In this document: positions 1 through 8,585 of the stretch, piece by piece
Layout of the letters: each line of letters begins with the position of its first letter
Numbering within the stretch: the first letter of the stretch is position 1
Assembly: GCA_013287095.1 (NCBI GenBank)
Contig: JABDEJ010000006.1
Location: 1 to 35,939, forward strand
Source: Bacteroidota bacterium
Lineage (GTDB): Bacteria; Bacteroidota; Bacteroidia; CAILMK01
Length of the DNA stretch: 35,939 nt
Direction: 5' to 3'
Notes under the pieces: generated by a model
Told to the model about the DNA's origin: nothing
Databases searched by the model: none
The model's input: only the letters and a program-made list of their open reading frames with translations
Position numbers and translations under genes: made by a program

Positions 1-2
1 CT

Positions 3-110
3 AAGCTTGGAAATTCAGACGCTGTCAATGAGTTTATCCATAACCAGGGGTTCCGGTTAATTGGCAATGAAAATGGTTTTGTGTTTTTGAAGAAAGAGGC
101 GGGGAAATGA
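3..110 (+). CDS. C-terminal end of a truncated protein
   Basis: An open frame enters from the left edge and stops with TGA at 108-110, giving about 35 residues that end in FVFLKKEAGK. It is the only + frame open throughout this stretch; the other two stop early. A hairpin and then a rho-independent terminator follow, as expected after the last gene of a transcript. The fragment is too short to assign a family. Confidence 0.5.
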   Translation, partial: KLGNSDAVNEFIHNQGFRLIGNENGFVFLKKEAGK

Positions 111-123
111 CAGCCGTAGTAAT

Positions 124-155
124 AGCGTGTGACAGTGCTTATATTGTCACACGCT
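124..155. other. 11-bp perfect stem-loop
   Basis: AGCGTGTGACA at 124-134 is the exact reverse complement of 145-155, leaving a 10-base loop. No T-run follows, so by itself it is not a classical terminator. It may protect the 3' end of the upstream transcript or help the terminator at 184-221. Confidence 0.5.
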
Positions 156-183
156 AAGTTGCCTGATTTTATAAAATTCAGTT

Positions 184-221
184 AAACCTATAAGGTCTTA
201 AAGACCTTATAGGTTTTTTTT
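184..221 (+). terminator. Rho-independent terminator
   Basis: A near-perfect palindrome pairs 184-199 (AAACCTATAAGGTCTT) with 201-216 and runs into a T-tract at 214-221 on the + strand. It would end transcription of the gene truncated at the left edge. Read on the - strand it has only a few T residues after the stem, so it is a weaker terminator for the surface-protein gene that ends at 226. Confidence 0.8.
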
Positions 222-225
222 CGCC

Positions 226-3200
226 TTATCTCACCTCAATGATTTTCTTGCTTATGAACTCTCCATTGATTTCGATATTTACAAAATAAGTACCTGGCAC
301 TAAACCGGTTTCGGCAGCATTGATTTCAATTTTATTTGCACCGGAATTGAATGTTTTATTTGCCGGAACAAACAGTATATTTCCCTTCATATCCATGACG
401 CTTATTTTTATGTATGCATCCTCAGGTAAAGTGAAATTTACCAATGTTTTATCAGTGAAAGGATTGGGGTAAATTGACAGACCGTATAAGTCTGGATTTA
501 TTATTGTGTTTATTCCCAATGCAGTTACATCTATTATCGAATCATGCTCACTCACGCAACCGGATACATTTGTAACAATAAGCTTAACCGTATAAGTTTT
601 CTTTTGAGAATAAAGATGGCTGGTGCTGTAACCCGTAAAATTAGTGCCGTCACCAAAGTCCCAAGAATAGGATGATTTGGTAAAGGAGCTGTCCTGTACA
701 TGAAAATAGAAATGATAATCCTGTGAAGTATTGCTCACAGTCCAACCTGCATTTGGCAAAGGACTTACGGTTATTTCTACTGAATTCGATTTTGTACAGT
801 TTCCGCCTGTTTCTGTGAGTGTATAGGTTGTGGTAACTGAAGGATTCACAGAAGGATTTGACATTGTAGAAGTAAACCCTGTTGGGGATGATACCCAACT
901 GTAGGTATTGCCGCCAACTCCGGTTGTCCCGATTTTTGCGCTATTGCCCGCACATATTGTCTGAGGGCTCCCCGCATTTGCGCTCGGCGCGGGGTTTACA
1001 GTTATTTTTACTGAATTCGATTTTGTGCAGTTGCCAGCTGTTTCTGTGAGCGTATAAGTGGTGGTGGATGTTGGCTTCACAATTGGATTGGATACCGTGG
1101 AGGAGAACCCAGTAGGAGATGATATCCAGCTATAGCCATCGCCACCAACAGCAGTCGCCCCTATCATTGCGCTGTCTCCGGCACAAATATTCTGCGGATT
1201 GCCCGCGTTTGCGTTTGGTGGTGGATTTACAGAAACAGTTACACTGTCAGTCTTTGAGCAGCTTGTCAATGTCACGGTTTCAGTTAGGATATAAATAATT
1301 GTTACAGATGGATTGACGCTAGGATTGGCGCTCGTGGAGGTAAACCCGGCCGGGCTGGAAGTCCACGAATACGTATCGCCGCTTATCGCGGTACCCCCGA
1401 TAGTAACGCTTGAAGAACTGCTGCTGCATATTGATTGCGCCTTACCGGTGTATGCTGGAGGCGAAGGGCTTACTGTAATTGTAACCGAATCAGTATTAGA
1501 GCATCCGGTTGCGTTTATAGTTGCAGTCAATATATATTTGGTAGTTACAGTAGGATTAACGGATGGTTTGGGGCTGTTTGAAGTAAAACCTGCCGGATTA
1601 GAAGTCCAGCTATAATAATACCCGCTTACGGATTTGGCACCTATGGTAACATTATTGCCGCCGCAAATTGATGCTGGGCTGCCTACAGTGGCTGTGGGAC
1701 TTGGATTAGCCAAAATGATTATCCAGGCAGTATCGTTTGAGGGCACCGAATCGGTTTTTCCGTTGGGTTTGCTGGTCCACACTTTAAGGGTATCAGCCCC
1801 GGAAACAAAGTTAAAACTGCCTATTTTTAAGGTTATATTGGCACCGGCGGCAAGACTGCCGCTATAACTATAACTGGTTTGAAGAACCCTGTTTACAGAC
1901 CAATTGATGGTGGCTGATGTCAAAGCATTAGCCCCATAATTATAGATGTTTGCTTTTACCGGTTGAAGGCCTGCGCATACGGTTCCCGATGGACCGAGGG
2001 AATCTATGCCCGCATCATTCTGAAATGTTTTAAAATTAAATTTTGCAAGAAAGGCATTGCCATTATAGGAACTTGACGTATAAACATAAGCTGTCAAATA
2101 AGCGCCGGAAGTGGCTATTCCGCTTGTCGCAAGAGTTGTGCCTGTTATATACATATTTCCTGAAGGGTCCGCTCCTATTGCCGCCGCGGCAGTGGCTGCA
2201 GTAGTCCCTCCATAGTAGGTGCCAAAGGAAAGACTGCCGGAACTGTTGAATTTTGCAAGATATGCAGTCTGGTAGTATACTCCCGATGAAAACAACCCTA
2301 TTGAAGCCTGGTAAGCGCCGGGTGTAGTTATGCCGGTTGAACTTTCAGTCCAACCGGTAATATATACATTGCCTTTGGCATCAACGCTTGCTCCCCTACC
2401 CGCATCATCCCCTGGTCCGCCATAATACGTGGCCCAGGCGAGGCCGCCGGAACTGCTGAACTTGGCAAGATAAGCATCTCCTACTCCTGCAAGAGAAGTC
2501 TGATGTGCACCAGCAGTAGCTATGCCACTTGTGCTGCTTGTCGAGCCGTTAATATAAACATTCCCTGATATATCTGTGCATAGTCCGTGTTGGGTTTCAT
2601 TACCTTCACCATAATAGGTGGCCCAGAGAAGGCTACCGGAACTGCTGAATTTCGTCAGAAAGTCATCGTCGCTTCCTATATTGGAAGTCTGATAAGCGCC
2701 GGTAGTGGCTATACCCTTTGTCGCTGTAGTTTTGCCAAAAATATATATATTCCCGGATGCATCCGCATGTACGGCAGATATTGATGCTGAATCATTGCCA
2801 TAATAGGTACCCCATGTAAGCTTGCCGGTGCTACTGAATTTAGCAAGAAAACCGTCATCATTGCCGCCAAGTCCGGAGTTAAAAGTCTGATAAGCGCCGG
2901 AACTGGCTATCCCGGTCGTGCTGCTGGTAGTGCCGGCAACAAAAGCATTTCCAGAAGCATCGGTACTAACAACAACAATGTAGGGGCTAGAATATACGGT
3001 TCCTCCAAAATAAGTAGCCCAGGAAAGGCTACCGGAACTGTCAAATTTTGACAGAAAATTATCTCCTTCCGAACCAGAAAAAACAGTCTGGTAAGCGCCG
3101 GATGTGGCGAACCCGGTTGTGCTATATGTTGTACCTGAAATAAACACATCCCAGGAATTGTCTGTGCTTATGCCCGTTGCGTTAGATTCTGTGCTCCCGC

Positions 3201-4209
3201 CATAATAGGTACCCCAGGAAAGGCTCCCGGAACTGGTAAATTTTGTAAGAAATGCAGTTTCCAGAACATTCGAATACAAAGTCTGAAAAGCGCCGGAAGT
3301 AGCTATCCCTGTATTGCTTAATGACTGGCCGGTAATATATACATTGCCGCTGGCATCTGTGCTTAGTCCATTGATTGTTTCTGTGCCACTGCTGGAATAG
3401 TAAGTAGCCCAGGTTACACCAGGATCTATTAGCAAATCATTACTGCGATTATAGTTTTTTACTTTAAAGCCTAAATAATCGCCTTCATTTATAAAGCTGC
3501 TTTGCACAGCCTCCCCGTTGGAAAAGCTTTTCGGGGCGCTCTCTTCCAGGCTGCCTAAGTTATTGCTATATTTGATACCGCCTGTTCTCAATACTTCTGT
3601 ATTATCCGTTCCATTCCAGCGTAATTGTATGTCGCTTACATTGCCTCCGGGATGTACCAGAAAAGAATACTCCATGCCCTGACCTGCGGTTTTTAGGATC
3701 ATATCTATATCGGGATAGATATTTTTGTAGGTAATGGTTTTGTAAGTATGAACATTCATTATGCCGTTGTTAGCATCACCTGTCGTGTAGAAATTTTCAT
3801 GGTATTGCTGTTGATCGGTAGCAATGATATTGGCTACAGGATTGGAACCTATTAGGACAAGGTCCATGCGTGCGGCGGCGATGGTCATTTTTTCGGAAAC
3901 AGGGAGACCGTTGGCTTCAGATACCTGATCAGGGGCCTTTTCAGCCTTCGTAAATACAAAAGAAATCGTTCCGGGTTTGCAATAAAGATATACCCCGCCC
4001 GTATGACCGTAATATTTCACATCTGAAATTACACTGCGATTCTCATCTAAAAGCTGGCCTTTGTTCTCTTCAAAAAGCAGGGTTTTGTTTTGCTGAATAA
4101 GGTTTGTCGCCGACATAGGTGGGGCAGGCTTAGCTGCAAAAGTGCCAAATGAGACAGAGGATACCAATACTGATAAGAACAGGCATTGAAAAATAGCAGT
4201 AGATTTCAT
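226..4209 (-). CDS. SBBP-repeat, Ig-like/PKD surface protein with T9SS sorting domain
   Basis: A 1327-residue exported protein. Residues 1-26 form a signal peptide (hydrophobic LFLSVLVSSVSFG, then AKPAPP). Residues 43-265 resemble the N-terminal domain usual in SBBP proteins (FEENKGQ near 46). Seven SBBP units start near 267, 333, 398, 467, 530, 593 and 663, each with an (A/G)TYYG-type start and usually a GNVYITG-type core, which suggests a seven-bladed propeller. A CARDB/Ig-like segment covers about 740-830. Four Ig-like units with SWxSxPxGF cores lie at about 836-1150, and a PKD domain (SWDFGDGT) at 1153-1228. The T9SS type A sorting domain (SIYPNPF at 1245) fills 1243-1327. By family knowledge the protein would cross the outer membrane by T9SS and be anchored or released. 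Its ligand is unknown; a role in adhesion is inference. It is transcribed alone. Confidence 0.93.
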   Translation of the reverse strand: MKSTAIFQCLFLSVLVSSVSFGTFAAKPAPPMSATNLIQQNKTLLFEENKGQLLDENRSVISDVKYYGHTGGVYLYCKPGTISFVFTKAEKAPDQVSEANGLPVSEKMTIAAARMDLVLIGSNPVANIIATDQQQYHENFYTTGDANNGIMNVHTYKTITYKNIYPDIDMILKTAGQGMEYSFLVHPGGNVSDIQLRWNGTDNTEVLRTGGIKYSNNLGSLEESAPKSFSNGEAVQSSFINEGDYLGFKVKNYNRSNDLLIDPGVTWATYYSSSGTETINGLSTDASGNVYITGQSLSNTGIATSGAFQTLYSNVLETAFLTKFTSSGSLSWGTYYGGSTESNATGISTDNSWDVFISGTTYSTTGFATSGAYQTVFSGSEGDNFLSKFDSSGSLSWATYFGGTVYSSPYIVVVSTDASGNAFVAGTTSSTTGIASSGAYQTFNSGLGGNDDGFLAKFSSTGKLTWGTYYGNDSASISAVHADASGNIYIFGKTTATKGIATTGAYQTSNIGSDDDFLTKFSSSGSLLWATYYGEGNETQHGLCTDISGNVYINGSTSSTSGIATAGAHQTSLAGVGDAYLAKFSSSGGLAWATYYGGPGDDAGRGASVDAKGNVYITGWTESSTGITTPGAYQASIGLFSSGVYYQTAYLAKFNSSGSLSFGTYYGGTTAATAAAAIGADPSGNMYITGTTLATSGIATSGAYLTAYVYTSSSYNGNAFLAKFNFKTFQNDAGIDSLGPSGTVCAGLQPVKANIYNYGANALTSATINWSVNRVLQTSYSYSGSLAAGANITLKIGSFNFVSGADTLKVWTSKPNGKTDSVPSNDTAWIIILANPSPTATVGSPASICGGNNVTIGAKSVSGYYYSWTSNPAGFTSNSPKPSVNPTVTTKYILTATINATGCSNTDSVTITVSPSPPAYTGKAQSICSSSSSSVTIGGTAISGDTYSWTSSPAGFTSTSANPSVNPSVTIIYILTETVTLTSCSKTDSVTVSVNPPPNANAGNPQNICAGDSAMIGATAVGGDGYSWISSPTGFSSTVSNPIVKPTSTTTYTLTETAGNCTKSNSVKITVNPAPSANAGSPQTICAGNSAKIGTTGVGGNTYSWVSSPTGFTSTMSNPSVNPSVTTTYTLTETGGNCTKSNSVEITVSPLPNAGWTVSNTSQDYHFYFHVQDSSFTKSSYSWDFGDGTNFTGYSTSHLYSQKKTYTVKLIVTNVSGCVSEHDSIIDVTALGINTIINPDLYGLSIYPNPFTDKTLVNFTLPEDAYIKISVMDMKGNILFVPANKTFNSGANKIEINAAETGLVPGTYFVNIEINGEFISKKIIEVR
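760..1218 (-). repeat. Two near-identical tandem Ig-unit coding repeats
   Basis: Within the surface-protein gene, residues about 998-1073 and 1075-1150 are encoded by two direct repeats with a period near 231 bases. The DNA itself is similar: both share the run GAATTCGATTTTGT and the GTTTCTGTGAG-type block, with few differences. This points to recent duplication, or gene conversion, of one Ig module. The two units further upstream (about 836-996) are more diverged. Confidence 0.7.
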
Positions 4210-4391
4210 ATTGAGGTTTTTTTAAAAGATTAAAAAGAAATATGGCGAAAAGCAGTGCTAACAGACTGTCGAGCCACTGCCAGTAAAGATTACCCCCGTA
4301 TTTTTACCAAAGGACGCAAAACTTATTGATAATCAAAAATTTATTTTAAATTGTTTTTAATAGGGCTTCATTGTTTGGGTTGGGGGTTTCT

Positions 4392-4484
4392 TGTCATTTC
4401 GACGAAAGGAGAAATCTGGTGGAGGCATTGTAGAGGGCATTTTTGATAAAGTTTAAATCAGATTTCTCCTGCGTCGAAATGACA
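4392..4484. repeat. Inverted-repeat element of the GTCATTTCGA family
   Basis: TGTCATTTCGACG at 4392 begins a 27-base arm that pairs with 4459-4484, with a single bulge. The arms enclose about 40 bases. The same arm sequence recurs at 9846-10017, so it is a dispersed family. The structure is MITE- or REP-like; no transposase is present. Apart from this element and TAnnTTTG boxes at 4551-4558 and 4626-4633, nothing else was recognised in the 440-base gap 4210-4649. Confidence 0.75.
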
Positions 4485-4625
4485 GCGGTTGTGATTTCTT
4501 TTGGGTTGTTATAGACATATTCAGCCCTTAGTGAAATAACATTAAGTTTTTATATTTGACAACTTTCCAAACCTTGTCAAATCTCCTATTCGTTGCTTCT
4601 GGTACGTAATTTGTGTTAAATCCCG

Positions 4626-4633
4626 TAAATTTG
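4626..4633 (+). promoter_or_regulatory. TAnnTTTG -7 box before the thioredoxin-fold gene
   Basis: TAAATTTG matches the Bacteroidota -7 consensus exactly and lies 16 bases before the ATG at 4650, so the leader would be very short. No TTTG is found at the usual 19-base distance upstream; the nearest is only 12 bases away. The call therefore rests on the -7 box alone. Confidence 0.4.
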
Positions 4634-4649
4634 CTTTTTAGATTATATT

Positions 4650-5858
4650 ATGATAAGAAAAACGTTCATCCTTGCATTTGTCCTTGTATGCTTTCAGTTT
4701 GTGGCAAAGGCGCAGGGGATTAAAATCTATACGGGTAGCTTGTCAGATGCAAAGGCCCTCGCCAAAAAGGAGCATAAGTACCTGATAGTTGATGGATTTA
4801 CAGACTGGTGTGGCTGGTGCAAGTTCATGGATAGAAACGTATATCCGCAAAAAGAGGTAGGGGATTTTTTTAATGCGAATTACATATTCTTGCAAATGAA
4901 CATGGAGCAGGGGGAAGGTAAAGATATCGCAAGGCAATACCGCCTCAACGAATACCCCAGTTTTTTGTTTTTTGATTCCAGCGGTTCATTCGTGCATTAT
5001 TATTTTGGCGCTTCAACCACGCCACCTGCATTTATTAAATTGGGACAGACGGCAATGGATACCATGCACAACTGTAGGGGACTTGCTTATCGTCTCTTCA
5101 AAGGAGAACAGGACACAGCTTTTATAAAGGAGCTCATTAAATCGACGTATTATTATGCTGATCCTAAAATAATTGAAAATGCACTCGCCGTTTATTGGAC
5201 TGCTTTGCCCAATACCAAATTGATTGAAAAGGAAAACTGGGATATGTTCAAATACTACGAACAAAATGTTAATTCTATTGCATTTGGTTATATCTATGCG
5301 CATAAGGCTGAGTTCCTGGCCCGTTACCATGAAAAGGGAGATTCAAATGTCTTGTATATAAAGGCAGCATTATTCATTAAAAAGGCCGCTGATGACAAAG
5401 ACGAGGTACAGCTCATGAAAGCAAGGGAGATTGCTTTGCAATCCACTGACAAACAAACTATATATACAGTATGCGTTAACGAGTTTCCTTTTTATCTCCA
5501 AAAGGGTAGCCTCAATGATTTTTACGCCGATGTGGATCATTTTATTCAAAAATATGGTTCAGACTGGGTCTGGGGTATTGCATCCACAATTGGAACGAGC
5601 ACAGACGATAAGAAGGTTCTCGAAAAAGCGCTGGGCTACCTGGAACAGGATCTTAAGAAGAATAAAACTTATTACAATACAGATACTTACGCACATATTT
5701 TATTCAAATTGGGCCGATATAAGGAGGCTTATGCCAGCGCGAACGATGCAATGGACCTGGCAAGCGCCATTAACGATTACCAGGAACGCACCAGGGATTC
5801 AGGCCAGACAGGAGAACTTCTTGAGCAGATCAAGAAAAGTATGGCAGCGAAAAATTAG
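4650..5858 (+). CDS. Exported thioredoxin-fold protein with helical C-terminal region
   Basis: A 402-residue protein with a signal peptide at 1-21 (hydrophobic FILAFVLVCFQFV, cleavage near KAQG). Residues 25-130 are a thioredoxin-like domain with the redox motif CGWC at 54-57, preceded by DGFTDW, and a likely cis-proline segment YPSFLFF near 106. The rest is mostly helical and TPR-like, with patterns such as LGRYKEAYASANDAM near the end. The likely place is the periplasm, as a disulfide reductase or isomerase or as part of a redox relay. CGWC differs from the CGPC of cytosolic thioredoxin and is common in exported thioredoxin-like domains of this phylum. It appears monocistronic, and its substrate cannot be told from the sequence. 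Confidence 0.85.
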   Translation: MIRKTFILAFVLVCFQFVAKAQGIKIYTGSLSDAKALAKKEHKYLIVDGFTDWCGWCKFMDRNVYPQKEVGDFFNANYIFLQMNMEQGEGKDIARQYRLNEYPSFLFFDSSGSFVHYYFGASTTPPAFIKLGQTAMDTMHNCRGLAYRLFKGEQDTAFIKELIKSTYYYADPKIIENALAVYWTALPNTKLIEKENWDMFKYYEQNVNSIAFGYIYAHKAEFLARYHEKGDSNVLYIKAALFIKKAADDKDEVQLMKAREIALQSTDKQTIYTVCVNEFPFYLQKGSLNDFYADVDHFIQKYGSDWVWGIASTIGTSTDDKKVLEKALGYLEQDLKKNKTYYNTDTYAHILFKLGRYKEAYASANDAMDLASAINDYQERTRDSGQTGELLEQIKKSMAAKN

Positions 5859-5913
5859 GGTTAGAACCTTAGCGAGCTAAAGATCATAGAAATATATTTG
5901 ACCCGATTAAACC

Positions 5914-5921
5914 TATCTTTG
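5914..5921 (+). promoter_or_regulatory. TAnnTTTG -7 box before the TrpF-like gene
   Basis: TATCTTTG matches the -7 consensus and sits 31 bases before the ATG at 5953. A TTTG at 5897-5900 is closer than the usual 19 bases, so the -33 element is doubtful. Confidence 0.45.
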
Positions 5922-5952
5922 CAATATCTGTTCATAAATAGGAAATAGCCAA

Positions 5953-6600
5953 ATGGATCATAAGCCAAACATAAAATTCGGTGAAGTAAATAATCTCAGC
6001 GATGCGCGATATGCTTCGGGCATGGGTGCTGCTTTTATGGGTTTCAATCTTTCACCTTCTCATTCAAAATATGTTGAACCAGAAAGCATGAAAGAGATAA
6101 GCAACTGGGCGCCAGGCCCTGTTCTTGTCACAGAATGGAATCATGAGCCGGCGAACATCATTTCAGAAACATGCGGTAGACTGGGCATTGAATATGTGCA
6201 GTTAAACACTTTCAACCCAGTGGTGACAGCAGCTTTAAAACCTGATTTTTGTGTGATCCAAAATATTGAGATCCATGCAGAAGAACTTCCTGGAAAGTTA
6301 ATAGAACAGATAAGCCAGGTGAATGGCCTGGCCATGTATTATATGCTGTCTTTCAAAAACCTGGCTGACCAGGAGCATTTTTTATCGAAGCCAGGAAATG
6401 AGCTTTTGATTACAGATTTGTGCCGTGACCAGCCAGTATTCCTGAATTTTCATTTCAACACCGGGAATATTTTGGATCTCATAGAAAAATTCAAACCTTT
6501 TGGGATCAATTTTAACGGTACACCAGAGACCAAACCCGGTATTCAGGATTACAGTGTGTTGAATGAACTCTTTGACCTGGTTAACAAAACTCAGGAATAG
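5953..6600 (+). CDS. TrpF-like (phosphoribosylanthranilate isomerase fold) protein lacking catalytic residues
   Basis: A 215-residue protein that aligns by eye with TrpF, the TIM-barrel isomerase of tryptophan synthesis. The N-terminus IKFGEVNNLSDARYA matches the first strand and helix (KICGIT..DA in true enzymes), and MGFNLSPSHSKYVEPE matches the GxxF..SPRxV block. The C-terminus INFNGTPETKPGIQD matches DxNSxxExxPGIKD. The catalytic cysteine of KICG is replaced by phenylalanine, and the glycine-rich phosphate-binding GGTG block is not found. No other trp gene is nearby. It is probably a pseudoenzyme or has a new function; an ordinary trpF role is unlikely. It has its own -7 box and no close operon partner. 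Confidence 0.7.
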   Translation: MDHKPNIKFGEVNNLSDARYASGMGAAFMGFNLSPSHSKYVEPESMKEISNWAPGPVLVTEWNHEPANIISETCGRLGIEYVQLNTFNPVVTAALKPDFCVIQNIEIHAEELPGKLIEQISQVNGLAMYYMLSFKNLADQEHFLSKPGNELLITDLCRDQPVFLNFHFNTGNILDLIEKFKPFGINFNGTPETKPGIQDYSVLNELFDLVNKTQE

Positions 6601-6871
6601 TCGCATTTTTTAATCCGGAAATTGCTATTTTTTTGGTAATTTCTTACACGGCGTTTTAGAAAATTTTAATTAGTTTCCGTAGATCGCCCCGCTTGGGGAA
6701 GGTTAATCAAATGACTTCATTTTCTTAATTTTTTGTTAATTCATTTCCCGAATCTTTCCTTTCCCCCTGACTAAAATTAGTTCAAAACATTGTGTTTTCT
6801 TACAAAATACAGGAATCATTCTGTGATCTTTTTTGTACACTTTATCATAATATTCACTATCTTAGCGGTTG

Positions 6872-7058
6872 AAATGGGACGGTATCAGGTACAGAGATAT
6901 TTTACGTTTCCCGGCAGCAAACAAAGTGGGAGTTTAGCTGCCGGTTTCAAATTGAAACAAACGGTGTCCGATGAAGATATATAAGGTAAAGTTATAAAGG
7001 TATTCATTGGATTTTTTTCCGGCTGAAAGCGTCTATTCACTTTCAGCCGGTTTTTTTT
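6872..7058 (+). ncRNA. Candidate structured RNA or leader ending in a strong terminator
   Basis: The 544-base gap 6601-7144 ends in a strong + strand terminator that lies 420 bases beyond the TrpF-like gene. Upstream, TTTG at 6832-6835 and TATCTTAG at 6858-6865 form a weak promoter with a long 22-base spacer, giving a start near 6872. The putative RNA has a hairpin with CCGGCAGC (6911-6918) paired to 6937-6944 and four more inner pairs. A second small palindrome follows at 6944-6958. The 3' arm CTGCCGG (6938-6944) could also pair with the 5' terminator arm (7019-7025) with one mismatch, an anti-terminator-like option. It could be a free small RNA, a leader for DUF1800-DUF1501, or a short mRNA: a 64-codon frame with a TTG start at 6790-6984, or 36 codons from an ATG at 6874, is open. 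No known RNA family was recognised. Confidence 0.3.
7019..7058 (+). terminator. Strong rho-independent terminator
   Basis: CCGGCTGAAAG at 7019-7029 pairs perfectly with 7040-7050, with a 10-base loop, followed by eight T residues at 7051-7058. It lies 86 bases before the DUF1800 gene, so it ends an upstream transcript or attenuates a leader. Confidence 0.9.
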
Positions 7059-7144
7059 GTCCCTACGGCATGGATTTTTCTTTACAATGACTGTTAAACG
7101 AAAGTAATGTGGGAATGTCTAAAATATTGTAAAGAGATTGGAAA

Positions 7145-8566
7145 ATGGAAAAGTCAATTCATAGTTCGTTAAAACACCTGTATCTCCGGGCAGGTTTTGG
7201 TTTATCCCCATGGGATTTTGAAGTGAGAGAAAATTCCATTCCCAAAGCGGTCGAAAATTTGTTTAGCGAGTCAAAAAATGTGACTGAACTGCAATTGGAT
7301 AGAGAGTTGCATTCGCCAAAATACTATGCCGGCGGAATGATGATGGGAAAGATGAGCCAGGAGCAAAAGAAAGAATTGACCAAACAATCCATTGCTGATG
7401 AAAAGGAGATGAACCTGAAATGGATCGAAAAAATGGCTATGGAAAACGGAAGCCTTCGTGAGAAGATGACCTTATTCTGGCATGGACATTTCGCTTGTAC
7501 CGAGCCGATATCCCTTTATGCTTTAATGCTTAACAACACTATTCGCAGGAATGCTTTAGGCAACTTTGGTGATTTGCTGTTAGCAGTTGCCAAAGAGCCG
7601 GCTATGCTTAGGTTTTTGAACAACCAACAGAATAAAAAACAAAGCCCCAACGAAAATTTTGCGCGCGAAGTAATGGAGCTGTTTACCATCGGGCGAGGGA
7701 AATATACGGAGGATGATATAAAAAATGCCGCCCGGGCATTTACTGGGTGGACAACAGACGGAGATGGCAATTTTATTAAAAGACCATTTCAGCATGACGA
7801 TGGGGTAAAAACTTTTATGGGCCATACGGGCAATTTTGATGGTGAGGACATCATGAAAATCATTCTTAGCCGGAAGGAAACAGCAGATTTTATCGCTGCA
7901 AAAGCGTACAAATACTTTGTAAACCAGGAGAATCCCGATCAGGATATTATTGCACAACTGGGGCAAAAATTTTATGATGCCGATTATGAAATCGGTGTTC
8001 TGATGCACGAAATTTTTATATCTGATTGGTTTTATGACCCCAAAAATATGGGCAACAGAATTAAGTCTCCAATAGAATTAATCATAGGGCTGAAAAGGGA
8101 TTTTAAGATAGAGTTTGACAATCCTGAAGTCGAATTGGGGTTGCAGCGAATTTTGGGGCAGATATTATTTCATCCACCCAATGTGAGCGGATGGGCAGGG
8201 GGGCGAAACTGGATCGACAGTTCTTCTTTATTGTACCGAATGAGGATACCCGAATCCATATTTTATACTTCCGAAATGGATATAACCGTAAAAGGGGACG
8301 CCGCTGATAGCGCAATGATGTCTGAGGTAAATAAGAAGATACTCAAAGTAATGAAAAATACAACCGACCTTGGGTATTATGACGGAAAGTATAAAGATAA
8401 AACTGCTGAAGAAATGGTTGATGAATTAAGTGTGTCATTGCTGGCTCCGGGTGCGCAGAATATTGATAAGCCATTGATGGTTGATTTTGTAAAATCAAAC
8501 AGCAGTGATATGGTTCGATCAGCGATTATGCTCATTACGAGCCTGCCCGAATATCAATTGAGTTAA
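7145..8566 (+). CDS. DUF1800 family protein
   Basis: A 473-residue protein matching the DUF1800 family: HLYLRAGFGLSPWD at 11-24, FWHGHF at 111-116, NENFAREVMELFTIG at 168-182, then RAFTGW near 197-202 and HPPNVSGWAGG at 343-353. No clear signal peptide is visible at the chosen ATG. The next gene starts 19 bases on and encodes a DUF1501 protein; the two families are regularly paired in Bacteroidota, Planctomycetes and Proteobacteria, so this is very likely a two-gene operon. The biochemical function of DUF1800 is not established. A strong terminator with a possible structured RNA lies just upstream, so the operon either has its own promoter in 7059-7144 or is attenuated. Confidence 0.9.
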   Translation: MEKSIHSSLKHLYLRAGFGLSPWDFEVRENSIPKAVENLFSESKNVTELQLDRELHSPKYYAGGMMMGKMSQEQKKELTKQSIADEKEMNLKWIEKMAMENGSLREKMTLFWHGHFACTEPISLYALMLNNTIRRNALGNFGDLLLAVAKEPAMLRFLNNQQNKKQSPNENFAREVMELFTIGRGKYTEDDIKNAARAFTGWTTDGDGNFIKRPFQHDDGVKTFMGHTGNFDGEDIMKIILSRKETADFIAAKAYKYFVNQENPDQDIIAQLGQKFYDADYEIGVLMHEIFISDWFYDPKNMGNRIKSPIELIIGLKRDFKIEFDNPEVELGLQRILGQILFHPPNVSGWAGGRNWIDSSSLLYRMRIPESIFYTSEMDITVKGDAADSAMMSEVNKKILKVMKNTTDLGYYDGKYKDKTAEEMVDELSVSLLAPGAQNIDKPLMVDFVKSNSSDMVRSAIMLITSLPEYQLS

Positions 8567-8585
8567 TGAATCAATAAACAGAATC

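Noticed and set aside
1313..1867. Long + strand frames opposite the Ig-coding region
   Set aside because: They are shadows of the repetitive surface-protein gene; no family features, and the - strand frame has full domain evidence.
6790..6984. A 64-codon frame with a hydrophobic stretch (TTG start) before the terminator
   Set aside because: The start is weak and lies upstream of the likely promoter; no family is recognised. Kept only as an alternative in the candidate RNA entry.
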